Part shown: positions 25,373-36,112 of the stretch, piece after piece
Numbering within the stretch: the first letter of the stretch is position 1
How the letters are laid out: every line of letters starts with the position of its first letter
Assembly (NCBI GenBank): GCA_033002965.1
Contig: JAURVB010014833.1
Location: 1 to 64,000, forward strand
Source of the DNA: Piper betle
Lineage: Eukaryota > Streptophyta > Magnoliopsida > Piperales > Piperaceae
Reading direction: 5' to 3'
Length of the DNA: 64,000 bases
Translations under genes and position numbers: made by a program
Notes under the pieces: model-generated
The model's database searches: none
What the model was told of the DNA's origin: nothing
Seen by the model: the letters and a program-made list of their open reading frames with translations, nothing else

Positions 25373-28275
25373 TGTAACACCCCAAATCCGGTTCACGCTC
25401 GTGAACCGAACCGGCATGTTACAGGCCCCGGTTAGGTTGGCTAACCCGAACCTAACTCATGCGGATCTAATCTCGGCGTCTTAAGATGAAGATACGATCC
25501 GTCATGAATGAATGCATACACAAAATCCTAACATGGTATTACATGAATGACATGCAAATTAAATTTCACACCATCACAATTACGAGCAAAATCGATAAAA
25601 ATTCTGAAGTAAAACTGACAGAGTCTCCCCTAAAAGTGCAATTATGGGCCCACCCTGTCAGAATAATATATATACAAATATATCGGCATGCATTAACAAT
25701 CACACAGAATCTCATTTATAACGTATTCATTTTGAAGCTTGGGTCTCAACCTACTACGCTTCCGCTGCTCAACTCTGATCATATTTTACAATCTGTTATC
25801 GTGTCTTAGCATTTCATTCACATCATATCATCATGCTCAAACATTTAATCATGTCATTCACAATATAATAACATAATAATACAATATTAAACATTCAGAA
25901 ATCTAACATGTGTGTGTGCACAAGACCTCATTGCTCCTCCGTCCAAGCTGGCTCCTCCAACTCGTGATTATTACCTACATATAGTATAAAAACACGTCAG
26001 TAACAAGTGTTACTGGTCCGGAAAATAAAATAACTATAACAAGCTGGCTATGAGAGCAAACTCTCATATGAAAGAAAACATCATATACTCCACGTAAACA
26101 CTCTGAAGAGCACTACTGAGGAGCCACTAGGCTGCAGACCCGGTAGCATCCCGAACTTACTGATCTGCTGCTGGTACTGTGCCGCTCTCGGCACTTCTTT
26201 TTCCGTACTTCTCGTGAAACTTTATCCTAAGCCCTCTCCTTACCTCCATATTTCTCCTGGCCTTGAGCACGAAGGCCGAGTACTCTCAGGCAGTCGCCTT
26301 TAGTACCCTTTGAACCACAAGTCCGGACATGCGCTGTACTAAACAATACCCGTAAACCTCCACGTTCTCCGGGTGTGAGGAACTCAAACGCGGAGTTGTC
26401 AGGATCCCTCGGGAATGGAACAGTCCGCTGGCACTAATCCAGAGCCCGCTTTGACTGTCACGGCATCCTCTGCATGGTACGTGCAGTCGATTTCTCCATC
26501 TCTTGTCTCACTGAAAACGCGAAAACTACATATATATAGGGCTGGGTAGGGATTTATATAATAGGCCCGAAGGCAACTTGTGGTGGATCTTGTTTTCGAA
26601 ATCATCCTCGAGGGATCTCATCCTCGAGGGGTTATTAATCCGGAAATCTGTTCGGCTAGATGGCCCGAGTTAAGTGGGATCCAATAAAACGCCACTTAAC
26701 CCGTCCTGCAAATGATAAGATAAACATACAATAGAATGATGTAAAACAGAGTCGAGTCCTAAACGGACCTGGTAGAAGCTCCAAGCGTGTCATCGCGCCT
26801 AGGTGGCGAGCTCCTACTCCGTACCTACACATCAAAACTAAATACTAACGTCCGCTAACTAAATGATGCATCAAACTCAATAAACATCAATCAACAATCA
26901 AATAATTGTAAGTATGAAAAATAATTTTAACTAATCCTATTCATACCAATTTTACTGTGTTTTTACATCACACTAGATTAGGATGCTCATATTTACTTCA
27001 TCTTATTAGATCACTTATCATGCTGAGACTCGATCTACCTCATTAGATCACTTACTATTCATTCGCAATTAATTGCATCATGCAATCATCGCTACACTCA
27101 TACTCATACGTTTATCATGACAATTAGTTCAATTCTAGCATGTTATACTAACATTCATAATCAATTTTAAATAACTCAATCAGAGGTAATTATACCTCAC
27201 GTAGTTGACAATCGGCGACGGCTAGGGTTCCGTCGCATGTCTCGGAGCTCAAATTTGGCGCTCATCGGCGTCCGAAGTTCGAACGGGCTCGACTGAGTGA
27301 GCCCTGCAGAAGATCCGGTGAATTCCGGCAAATTCTAGAAATTTCGGTTGTTCGACGGTTTTCAGCGGTTTTCCGACAGCTTCCGGCGGTTTTCCGGCGA
27401 CAGTCGCCGGCGGCGTCTACTGGCCGGAAAGTGGTCGTGTTGGGTACCCTTGGAACCGGCTCGGCGAGCCCGACTCATCTACGAGGTCGACGCGGCCAAC
27501 GGAGGTGGCGGCTAGCCGGAAAATGGTCAAAACAGTGGTGGCGGCGATGGGTGACTCGATCCGGCCGGCCTGGGCGGCGACAGCCTCTGCTCCGGTCAGG
27601 AAGGGTCACTGGGTGGTCGAGGGTGCTGAGGCGACCACCTGATCGTGGTGGCGACGGTCGCCGGCAGCGGAATCGGCGACGCGACGGAAATGTAGCCGCG
27701 GCGCTAGGTGAGGCGATTCCGGCGTCACGGCGGCCTGGCAGCGGCCGGGGCTGGTCGGGACGGCACGAGCAACGCCGTGGCGGGGCTAGGCAGCGTCGAT
27801 CAGTGGCGACGGCGCGATGCGTCGCACAGGGGCGCCATCAGGGTTTGGGAAGAAGATGTCGGGAGGGGAGAAAATAGCTCTGTGGCAATTTCGTAAATAA
27901 GACTTGATTCATCTCCGGCTCGAGTCAAGTATAATAACTAAGTTGTATTAAATCCTAAAAAAATTCATAAAAATTGGGAAAAATCCCGTAAAATCAAACA
28001 ACACCAAAAAAATCATAATGATATGCTCTAGAACTATCAACCCACCCAAAATGCCCGTAACGCGTCCTAACGTGGTAAACGGCCTAAAACTAATTCTACG
28101 ATCCATTATATATCATAATAAAAAAAATGAACTGCATACTCTCATATATTCTGATAACTCATTCTTTTCTGCTGTGTTCATGACGTTATCATCATATACT
28201 TGGGTACACATGACCCTCATAGCTCATACACGAGACCGGCGTCGACTCAGTACACGTGTTTTGAAATTGACTCGA
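25373..28275 (-). mobile_element. LTR-like repeat, copy 2 (probable solo LTR)
   Basis: Read on the minus strand it ends in GGGGTGTTACA (25373 on plus), typical of plant Ty3/gypsy LTRs. It includes a TATATATAT run before GTTTTCGC (about 26525-26540) like a promoter-R junction, and a GC-rich segment at 27220-27890. The whole is collinear with copy 3 (52776-55318). About 2.9 kb long, with no gag-pol, primer-binding site or partner LTR alongside. The 5' boundary is uncertain: copies 2 and 3 diverge near GAGTCAATTTC/GAGTCAGTTTC, and I found no matching 5-bp target duplication. ORFs such as the one at 27431-27877 lie within it and are not genes. Confidence 0.55.
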
Positions 28276-28491
28276 CTCGAAAATAATGGTCGACCCGACC
28301 GGTTCTGAATATAAAACCCTAACTCGAATCGTGGGTTTTACGGTGGGTGTAGGTGGGAGGGTGTCGCAGCCGCTAGTGGGGACGGTGGGGACGGCACCTG
28401 CGAGCGAGGCCGAGTGGGGCTTGGCAGGGGCGGGGCAGGGCCGAGGGGGCGGCGAAAATCGGCGGGGGGGGGAGGAAGAAAATTGTGTGTG

Positions 28492-28517
28492 GGCCGTTGG
28501 ATTTTGATCCAACGGCC
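28492..28517. repeat. Perfect 11-bp palindrome in TIR of element A
   Basis: GGCCGTTGGAT and its exact complement ATCCAACGGCC are separated by four bases. Related sequences lie at about 23951-23973 and 51401-51424. This is a recurrent part of the element's ends. Confidence 0.75.
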
Positions 28518-28571
28518 CACATTTGATGAGCTGCATATGCACTGCCAAACATGGCAGCACATAGCAGCAAA

Positions 28572-28615
<44 letters not shown>

Positions 28616-28664
28616 TTCAAATGTAACTAGTTATATTTATTTATATATAATAAAATAACAAAAT

Positions 28665-28737
28665 AGCAGCATAGCTTATTTGGGAGAGTGTCAGATTGAA
28701 GACCTAAAGGTTGTGTGTTCTCGACTTTATAATTGAA
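28665..28737 (+). other. tRNA-Phe-like segment inside MITE copy 2
   Basis: The core ATAGCTTATTTGGGAGAG, then GTCAGATTGAAGACCTAAAGG and GTGTGTTC follow plant tRNA-Phe closely, including a GAA anticodon. Most differences are C-to-T or G-to-A, as expected from decay of methylated DNA. The T loop carries an extra TC and the acceptor stem does not pair, so it is not a working tRNA. The same position in MITE copy 1 holds a more diverged version. Confidence 0.6.
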
Positions 28738-28813
28738 CCAATTTCGAGCTCCTGAACAAGCTGGTTTCGAGCTCGTCAAAATTAAAGAGTGTAAGTGAAT
28801 TTTAGTCAATTTG

Positions 28814-28848
<35 letters not shown>

Positions 28849-29262
28849 AACTCGTTCGATTTCGAGTTGAGTTCAAATGAACTGTGAGCTATGTGAGTCA
28901 AGTTCGAGCACAAGCTGAGCTCGGCTTGCTCACTCGTTTAGCAGCCCTAACTATAGCCTATATAGATATGCGTTTGATGCACAGAAGAGTAAACATGCAT
29001 GTTCACCCACGCTCACCTTGGTAATAAATATGTGACATTGTTAATATGGTGACCTTAGCATGGTAGATCTCTGATATATCTCCTCATTTACTACCCATAT
29101 AATTACTCGAACTCGCCGATTACGACATTCGTTTAATTAAGATAGTTCAAAGTACACCATAGCTTTGACATATAATTTTTTCTCTGTTAATGGATATAAA
29201 TATCGCTTGAACGAGCAAAATTAACGTAAGTTATATCTCATATAATGATGTGTAAATTATAA

Positions 29263-30940
29263 TGTAAGTGCACGTACCGAATCAAATATCAAATAATAAA
29301 AGTGATAAGAAAATATCGTCCCACGAGGAATTATTACTAGAAATTATCAATTACCGAAACTAATTTAATTAATTATACTTAAATGAAAGCAAATTCAAAG
29401 AATGATTTAATTATAACTAAGATTAAATTAACCTAATATGGAATATTTAAATTAAATATTAACTTCTAGATGACAAACCTAGGATTTTTAATATTACTTA
29501 ATGCACTATATGATTAATGTTATAACTTCTACTTATGAATTGCACACTTGGATAATTAGCCACCGGAATTAATTATTTATGACATCTCTTAGATTCACCA
29601 TAAAATTATCACTCGCACAAAACTCTTATATCTTTATAAAATTGTGTATACAAAATGATACTTTAAGTTCTGCCCTTAATAGTTACCCACGACATATGGG
29701 TATATCTCTATCTTATATGTAAAATACCTAAAATAGATGAACAATGGCTATTTTATTCATTCACAAATTTAATTTTTTTATCTCTAGACAAGATCAAATC
29801 TCTAGATCAATCAATAGGTAATCAAGCTAATGATAGCATTAATAGGTGATCAAGCTAATGATAGCATTAATGAACAGAATAAAATAGATAATCCAACATC
29901 ACAATCACATAGATAAAAATTAATAACTTTTATTAATCTAGGTGTCATTGAAAATTTTAGAAAAGGATTTACTTTATAGAATATTTGATTAAACATAAGA
30001 AATTTATATGTAATATGAAAGACATCATTTAATTACAAAGAAAATAAATCAAAATAAAGAAAAATTCTTTTGGAGAAAGCGTCTTCTTCGTTTAATCCAA
30101 CTTATTTGTCTTCCTTCTCTTGTCTTTCGTGCCGTCTAATAGCCATCTAATATTGTTCTTCCCTCTCTCTTCACAAGAGGATGTCCCCTTATATAGAACT
30201 TCTTTGTGTTTATCTGCAACTCTAAAGTTTTAGCCTCTGCATGTCTCCAACAACCTGCAACGTCAGCATCCTTATCTGCCAACATCAAGCATCCTTATCA
30301 CCAAGGACGCCCAATTCTCATCTTCAATAACAAAGCATGCTCATCTCTAAGCACGTTCAAGCCTTATCCTTCAGAGTTAGTTGCAATTCAAACCTTTCGA
30401 CGTTTGGCTAAGGATAAGATTCAGATCCTTATCCAAATCTTCTTCATCCTTATCGACACATCGGCAAACCCCTCCTTTGGCACATTGTAGTCACATTGTC
30501 TCACCCACTTGATGCGACCCTCACCATTGCTCGGTCACCCAAAACCTTCCCTTGGCACTTCCAGTAAATTGCTCGCTCCAAATACCAGCATTCCTAGTAC
30601 TACTAGGACTTCACCCAAATATTTCAAGTGGGGTCCACCAGGATCTCCATAAATATTAGAAAAACTAGTTTTTCTATCGCCAACACTCTCGGTTAGGGTT
30701 TTCGAGTTACGCTTTTGGTCTAATTTCTCCCGAATTTATTCCGGATTGACTTCTAGCTCTTATACCTTGATAGAACAACATTAATTAGCATTTTTTACAT
30801 CAAAATCACAATAATTTCTTACATTATTAATAATATCTAATAAACTTTTACACTAATAAAATTGAAATAAAAATTACTCAAAACATGATAAAAACTCAAT
30901 ATAAAATACAAAGAATAATAACTCTTTTGCAGAGTTATCA
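29263..30940 (-). mobile_element. Solo LTR, 1678 bp, TATAA target duplication
   Basis: On the plus strand it begins TGTAAGTGCACG and ends GCAGAGTTATCA, so both ends have TG...CA. It is flanked by identical 5-bp duplications TATAA (29258-29262 and 30941-30945). On the minus strand it starts TGATAACTCTGC, and a promoter-like TATATAAGGGG sits near 30190, which supports minus orientation. The phrase TATCGTCCCACGAGG near the end resembles Ty3/gypsy Athila/Tat-type LTR regions; that family call is tentative. There is no internal region, so this is a recombined solo LTR. Confidence 0.85.
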
Positions 30941-30945
30941 TATAA

Positions 30946-32178
30946 CTTATAAGTTTATATGAAATACACATCTATTGTGAATATTTTTAGTAGGTCCTAC
31001 TTGATGAGATTTATATGAATAGAAAATAGTATGTATATAAGTAGGGAAAATTTAAGGTGAGCTACACCTCATACATCTTATATAACGTATACATTTAATT
31101 TGAATTAATTGTAGTAGGTTCCACAAATTAAATGAGATCTATATATATATAAAGTAAAGTGCATAAGTTGGAGATTGATAAAATTTTATTTTTTGTGTGT
31201 CCTATACACATGAGTTACAACTCATATAACTTACATAAGTTACACTTTTTATTTTGAACAATTTAGTGAATCTCACTATTCAAAAACTATCTCGATAAAC
31301 AAAAAAATAAATAATAAGAGAAATTATCAAATTTTACCATAATTTAATATTTCTTTATCTTAATTATCAAAATAATTGTAATAAAAATTAATTTTAAAAT
31401 ATCTATTAATATGTGCATCTTTTGAAAATATAAAAGGAGGTAATAATGATGTTAAAAAAGGGCAAAGTTTTAACAACCTCCTACTTATGCACCTTACTTT
31501 TAATATATATAAATATTATTTTTTGATACTCATTAAAAAAATTCAAATTAAATGTATAACTCATATAAGGTATATGAAGCGAAGCTCCCATAGTAAAGTG
31601 TATAAGTAGGAGATTGATAACATTTTATCGTTTTTGACATTAATATGACCTACTTTTATATTTTTTAAAAATGTGCTAGTTAACTGATATTTTAAAATTA
31701 TTTTTTATTACAATTATTTTGATAATTAAGATAAAAGGGTTAAAAACATTAGATTGAATTAAAAATATATAACTACCCTTAATATATATTTTTTATTTAC
31801 ATAGATTTTGAGTAGTAGGACCTACTAAATTACTCCAAGTAAAAGGTATAGTTTATATAAGTTATATAAGGCATAGCTCATGTGTATATGACTCTTATAA
31901 GTAAAATGTTAATAACTTTTTATCTTCAACATCAATATAACCACCTTTTAATTTTTTTAGAAATGTGCTAGTTTAAAGAAATTTTGAAATTAATTTCTAT
32001 TACAATTATTTTGATAATCAAGAAGAAAGATTTAAACACATATTGGATTGATTTGAAAATTTATACGTATCATAATTTTTTATATATTTGTCTATATTGA
32101 TTTTAAGCAGTGAGATCTACTAAATTGTTTAGAATAGAAGTTGTAGTTCATTTAAGCTATGGGAGTTGTCACTCATGT
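30946..32178. repeat. AT-rich dispersed repeat, several units
   Basis: Several diverged units share AAAGTGCATAAGT...GGAGATTGATAA, ATTACAATTATTTTGATAATTAAGATAAA, TTAGATTGAATTAAAAA and AGATTTTGAG-AGT-GGACCTACTAAATT. At least two units run in plus direction (about 31590-31860 and 31900-32140) and one in inverted direction (about 31330-31510). The same family recurs at 43150-43740. No terminal structure was pinned down. Confidence 0.55.
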
Positions 32179-32600
32179 CACTAATGGAAAAAACACTTAA
32201 AATTTCGGTGACAAAAGGGTCTTTGTCAACGAAACCTGTCACCAAAATTTTGGTGACAAAAAGTGTGACAACTAATTGAAAATTATGTCAAAATAGTGAC
32301 AATTTATCACTGAAAGGCTTCGGTTTTCGGTGGGTGATTGTCACTGAAGTTCGGTATCTATTCGGTGGCTGATTGTCACCAAAACTCGATAGCAATCAAC
32401 GATTGTCATTTTTGCCACCGAATTTCAATGGCTAAACGGGGACAATCTATCACTGAAACTAGATAGCAATATAAAAATTGACACCAACTGCATGTTGTAA
32501 TTAAAGATTCTGTGACAAATTGACACCAAATTTCATTGTCAAACTAAAAACCAACTCCATATTGAAAACTATCACCGAATTTCGCTGACAATTCTGGTAA
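32179..32600 (+). mobile_element. CACTA (En/Spm-like) transposon terminus with subterminal repeats
   Basis: The sequence CACTAATGGAAAAAACAC begins at 32179, close to plant CACTA terminal repeats. In the next 420 bases short motifs repeat in both directions: CGGTGACAA, TGTCACCAAAATT, TTGGTGACA, GACAATTTATCACTGAA, GATTGTCACTGAAG, GATTGTCACCAAAA and CTATCACCGAATTTC. Such dense subterminal repeats are where CACTA transposase binds. No opposite TAGTG end or transposase frame was found to 36 kb, so it is a one-ended fragment or a truncated element. Confidence 0.6.
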
Positions 32601-33803
32601 AAATTCTCCCCACCCATTGCAATTGATTTCGGAAAAAATTTACTTGTAAATATTTACAAATACTTTCAAACAATTTCTAACAATCTCAAACATATCCAAA
32701 ACATATAATCATCATCGAATAATCCACAAATAAGTTATCCACACACAAGTTCTAATGATATTACTCATGATTAGTCCTTCACAAAATTGTTTCCAACACC
32801 CTTTAACTCATCCCACAATTAACATATAACACAAACAAATTACTAAAATTCAATTAATAATCAATGAATAAAATAAATAAGGGGAGGGTGAGGTACCTAA
32901 AAATGGCTCAAGCTGGAGGCAATGACAGTGGTCACTAGCTTCTGGGAAGAGGTGGCGGCACATCGCACGACAAATGATGGAGGGTAGCAAGGAAAATGGG
33001 CAAGAGAGGGAGAAGAAGAGAAGAGGAGGGAAGCAGCGGTGACTACCACAATTTGCACTCCAAGGCGAGTTGAATTTTTGCTCAACTCAAGCTTGATTGA
33101 TTGATTTTGATTTCGAGACAAATTAATAAATACTCGAGTTTGAGTCGAGTTCAAACTTGTTTGATTATTATTTAATTATATATTTTTTGTATAATTCATA
33201 TTAAATTTAATTTATAATTAAAAGTATTTTAACTTTGATATAATTATGTACGAAAGATAATTTAATAATGCATATTTCTATTTAAATTGTTATAATATAA
33301 TGATATTTTAAAATTTGATTATATTTGTATAAAAAATTTATAATAAATATGGTCAAAATTTTAATTCTTTATAAAAGGTACACACTCAAGCACGGATCGT
33401 CTGATATCAAGTTAAATTTTGAATTAAGTTTTTTTCAAATTAAATTTTGAATTGAGTTTTTTCGAGTCAAGTACGTACTCAATCGAGTTTAATCGAGCTT
33501 TGAAGAGCATTACGTGTGTATATAGCTCTTCTTAGCTGTTTTTTTATCTTTTCACTATTTAGATTCTATTCAAACGGACTTCGTATTAGGCAATCAAACT
33601 TAGGTTTTTTATAAAAAAAAAGGAAATGGAAAATAGTGGTAACTTATTGCAATCAAGTGATCTTATCCTTCTATACGAAGCACAACAATGGAACCCAGAC
33701 GACGAAAATATGATACTTGAGCATAGTGTGGAAAATAATAATAAAATGCATAACTGAGTTTTTTGAAGCAATATTTAAGTTGTTTTGAGCCTCTAATGAT
33801 GGT
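32601..33803. other. Intergenic region, TE remnants
   Basis: No gene. About 33080-33170 and 33430-33510 contain GAGTTTGAGTCGAG and AATCGAGTTTAATCGAGC, reminiscent of the hAT-like MITE arms but without recognisable ends. Confidence 0.4.
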
Positions 33804-34330
33804 AAATATTAGCATAGACTACTGTGGATATCACTTTGTCAACGCGATTTAATATAATCATTAAATTCGAAGAAATTTTTATCGATAAATTTAATTTTTT
33901 CGATAATCGTAAAGTTGACAAGTGATTTGCAAAAATGTCAAGATTTACAATGATATGATATTAATCTTATAAATTAAATAGGACTAAAAGTAATGCTTTG
34001 ATAAAAAAGAGAATATTCAATGATTAAAATATAATAAAATAAAAATAAAACGAATACTATAAATATTAGCATAGATTAGTGTGTATATCACATTGTCATG
34101 GATATCCCTTTGTCAGCTCAATTTAATATAATGATTAAATTAGAAGAATTTTTTAACCATAAAAATATATTTTTTCGATCAATGAAAAAGTTGACAAAGT
34201 GATTTGAAAAAAGATGTCATGATCATTTACATTGATATGATATTAGCTCTTACAAATTAAGGGCCACTAAAAGTCATGCTTTTTATAAAATGTAGAACAC
34301 TCAAAAATGTAAAATATAATAAAATTTTTA
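33804..34330. repeat. Diverged tandem duplication, about 257-bp unit
   Basis: AAATATTAGCATAGA starts at 33804 and again at 34061. Both units continue with TATCAC-TTGTCA, AATTTAATATAATNATTAAATT, TTGACAA-GTGATTTG, ATGTCA, GATATGATATTA and ACTAAAAGT-ATGCTTT in the same order. The copies differ by many substitutions and small gaps, so it is old. No coding potential. Confidence 0.7.
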
Positions 34331-36047
34331 AAAAAACAAATACTCTGCTAAATATTAACCACACGGAGGGCGACATTTATGCCTACCTTTTATATGAGCT
34401 TAAGTAAGTGCTAAGCAATTCTCATAAATAAAAATGGTTCCAAACTGTAACTTCTTGTGGTACCACTGCCGCCTCCTGGCATCAATTTTGTCATGTTAAA
34501 AGACAAGATAGGAGGTTTTGGGAGACAAAGCCCAATAGCATCACAAACAAGACATATAGAAAAGACCAAAATGAGGTAGCTAGATATAAATGTCAATGTC
34601 ACATAGTGACATAAACCTTTGTCAATGCATTGGCGAGAAAAAATGATAGAACATTTTTTTCCAAGTATAATGATACACTATGATGCTAGAGAATAAATTA
34701 TCACTCTATTAGTATCCCACAGGAATTGCATGCATGCATATGGCAATGTGTACGGTTCATGCTCATAACCAGGATACAAAAACTCAGATAAATATTGTTG
34801 CGAACATATACATACATGTATGCAACACAATGGTAACTGTCACAGGCCCGTTCGTAAGGTCGAATTTTTCGCCTCCGAATCAAGGCTGTAACAGTAACCA
34901 TAGTTTCAAAATTTAGAATCGGAATCGGAATTAATTTTTGAAAGAGTCATTGAATCGGATCAAATCAGTATAGAATCGATTTAGTTGAATCGGTCTCACA
35001 AAAAAATTTCAACTTAGTTAACATTAGTGGGTTCTTAGTTATACAACATATTATTACGATGTCATTTTTATGTTATAATATTTAATATATTTTATAATAT
35101 TTTTCATAATTTTTTAGATTTTTTGAATTATTTAGAATTAGTTATTATTTTTTACTTGAATTAGACTTAAGTCAATTTTTAATTACGAGAATTCCACCTC
35201 TATTTTATCCCCCCATTCTTTCTCCCTGACGCCACCCATCTTCCTTCCCCCCGCTATCGCCCCATCACCGCCTTCGTTGCCCTGTTCCCCCCCTCGCCCC
35301 TTGCCCTACCACGCCACTCTGTCGCCAACCTTGCCGCCCTATCACCCCGTTGTCCCCCCGGCTCCATCCCCCACTGTCATTGCACCCCAGCTCCCGGTCG
35401 CCCGTCGCCGCCCTCGCCACCTCCCCACCGCCGGCCGAAATCAGCTAATTTGAGCCGATTCCAAAATCAATTTAAATAGACCGATTTACATTTTTTTTGA
35501 CATAGACCTATCGATATAATTTAAATTGGCCGATTCCAAATAAAATAGGCTAATTTTTACTACCCCGATCGGTAACTAGCGGTTTAGCTAGTAGCATCTA
35601 CGTGAACGAAAATATGGGAAATCTGCAACGCTGTCAAATCCGACGATGGTAGAATATTCAACCGTTGGACCCGATTTTTCGACCCCGTCAGAAAAGCCCA
35701 TTTAGAGACGTGTATGCGTCTTACACAATTTTCGGACCACTTAACATCGATCGTCGTCGACATTATCGCAACGTATATTTTCATAGTTTACATCACACAC
35801 CGGAAACAAGGAAGAACATGAAAATATTTGGATTAATAGAAATTGGAAGAACATCAAGATATTAATGCTCAAGCCACTTATAAAAATCTCCGCAAAAAAC
35901 ACCATGGAAGTTAAGCCATGTTGTCATCGCCTACTTCCCATGCAGCCTTCGTTTCCTTCGTCACTTCGCACCTCTCCGTGGCCCCCTCGACGTTGTACCC
36001 AAGGTTTTACATAAAACTACTATGATCAGTCGTTTTAACTGCCTCTG
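34331..36047. other. Intergenic region upstream of phosphatase gene
   Basis: Contains an imperfect hairpin at 34831-34902 and a C-rich tract at 35205-35435 that resembles the C-rich arms of the long-TIR elements. It also holds a segment at about 35595-35800 where GAAAATATG and CGACGAT appear near both ends in opposite orientation, perhaps a decayed foldback element. No gene supported. Confidence 0.4.
34831..34902. repeat. 72-base imperfect hairpin
   Basis: The arm ATGGTAACTGTCACAGGC faces GGCTGTAACAGTAACCAT, and inner bases TTCG and AGG pair further with CGAA and CCT around AATTTTT. On the minus strand several mismatches become G-U pairs, so a minus-strand transcript would fold better. It could be a tiny MITE or a small-RNA precursor; nothing decides between them. 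Confidence 0.5.
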
Positions 36048-36055
36048 TATAAATA
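36048..36055 (+). promoter_or_regulatory. TATA box of phosphatase gene
   Basis: TATAAATA lies 65 bases before the ATG at 36113, leaving a short leader of about 30-35 bases. Exact consensus match. Confidence 0.6.
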
Positions 36056-36112
36056 GCTTGTAAATGGGGATGAGTTGATCCTAATCGGGAATTTGGATCC
36101 TACAGTTACACC

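Larger units (their letters stand above)
23888..28574. mobile_element. Long-TIR element A inserted in a TA repeat, itself interrupted
   Basis: Both sides abut TA runs (23860-23887 and 28575-28613). The two ends are inverted relatives. The left end reads CCATTTTGGCAGCACATC and then GCCGTTGGATCTGATCCAACGGC. The right end read backwards gives CCATGTTTGGCAGTGCATA and then GGCCGTTGGATC...ATCCAACGGCC. Inside each end is a C-rich arm (left about 23980-24172, right 28330-28490 in reverse). Next to the left arm lies an array of GAGTCAAG/TTTTTATTACGAAATT units (24175-25200). No transposase frame is visible. The right arm was split by the LTR-like repeat at about 25373-28275. The class is uncertain: long TIRs resemble MULEs, TA-repeat targeting resembles rice Micron elements. 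Confidence 0.6.
23459..28949. mobile_element. hAT-like MITE, copy 2, split by nested insertions
   Basis: The left end TAGTGTTACTAATTTAGTAAG starts after ACTATAGT (23451-23458). The right end CGTTTAGCAGCCCTA stops before ACTATAGC (28950-28957), giving an 8-bp duplication with one mismatch. The left part (to about 23700) and right part (28613-28949) are collinear with the reversed copy at 18859-19293, including the shared block GTAACTAGTTATATTTATTT. The TA run of the MITE now borders a 4.7-kb insertion at 23888-28574. This fits insertion into the MITE's own TA microsatellite. Confidence 0.7.

Noticed and set aside
23500..25400. A CRISPR-like or satellite-centromere reading of the GAGTCAAG array
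   Set aside because: The units have irregular alternating spacing and lie inside a transposon in a plant genome; there are no unique spacers, and the array is too short for a centromere satellite.
27431..27877. Open frames in the GC-rich part of the LTR-like repeat (also 53163-53574)
   Set aside because: The same region in copies 2 and 3 does not keep a common frame, and the translations are Arg/Ala/Pro-rich low complexity.
28665..28737. A functional tRNA-Phe gene
   Set aside because: The acceptor stem does not pair and the T loop has an insertion; it lies inside a MITE.
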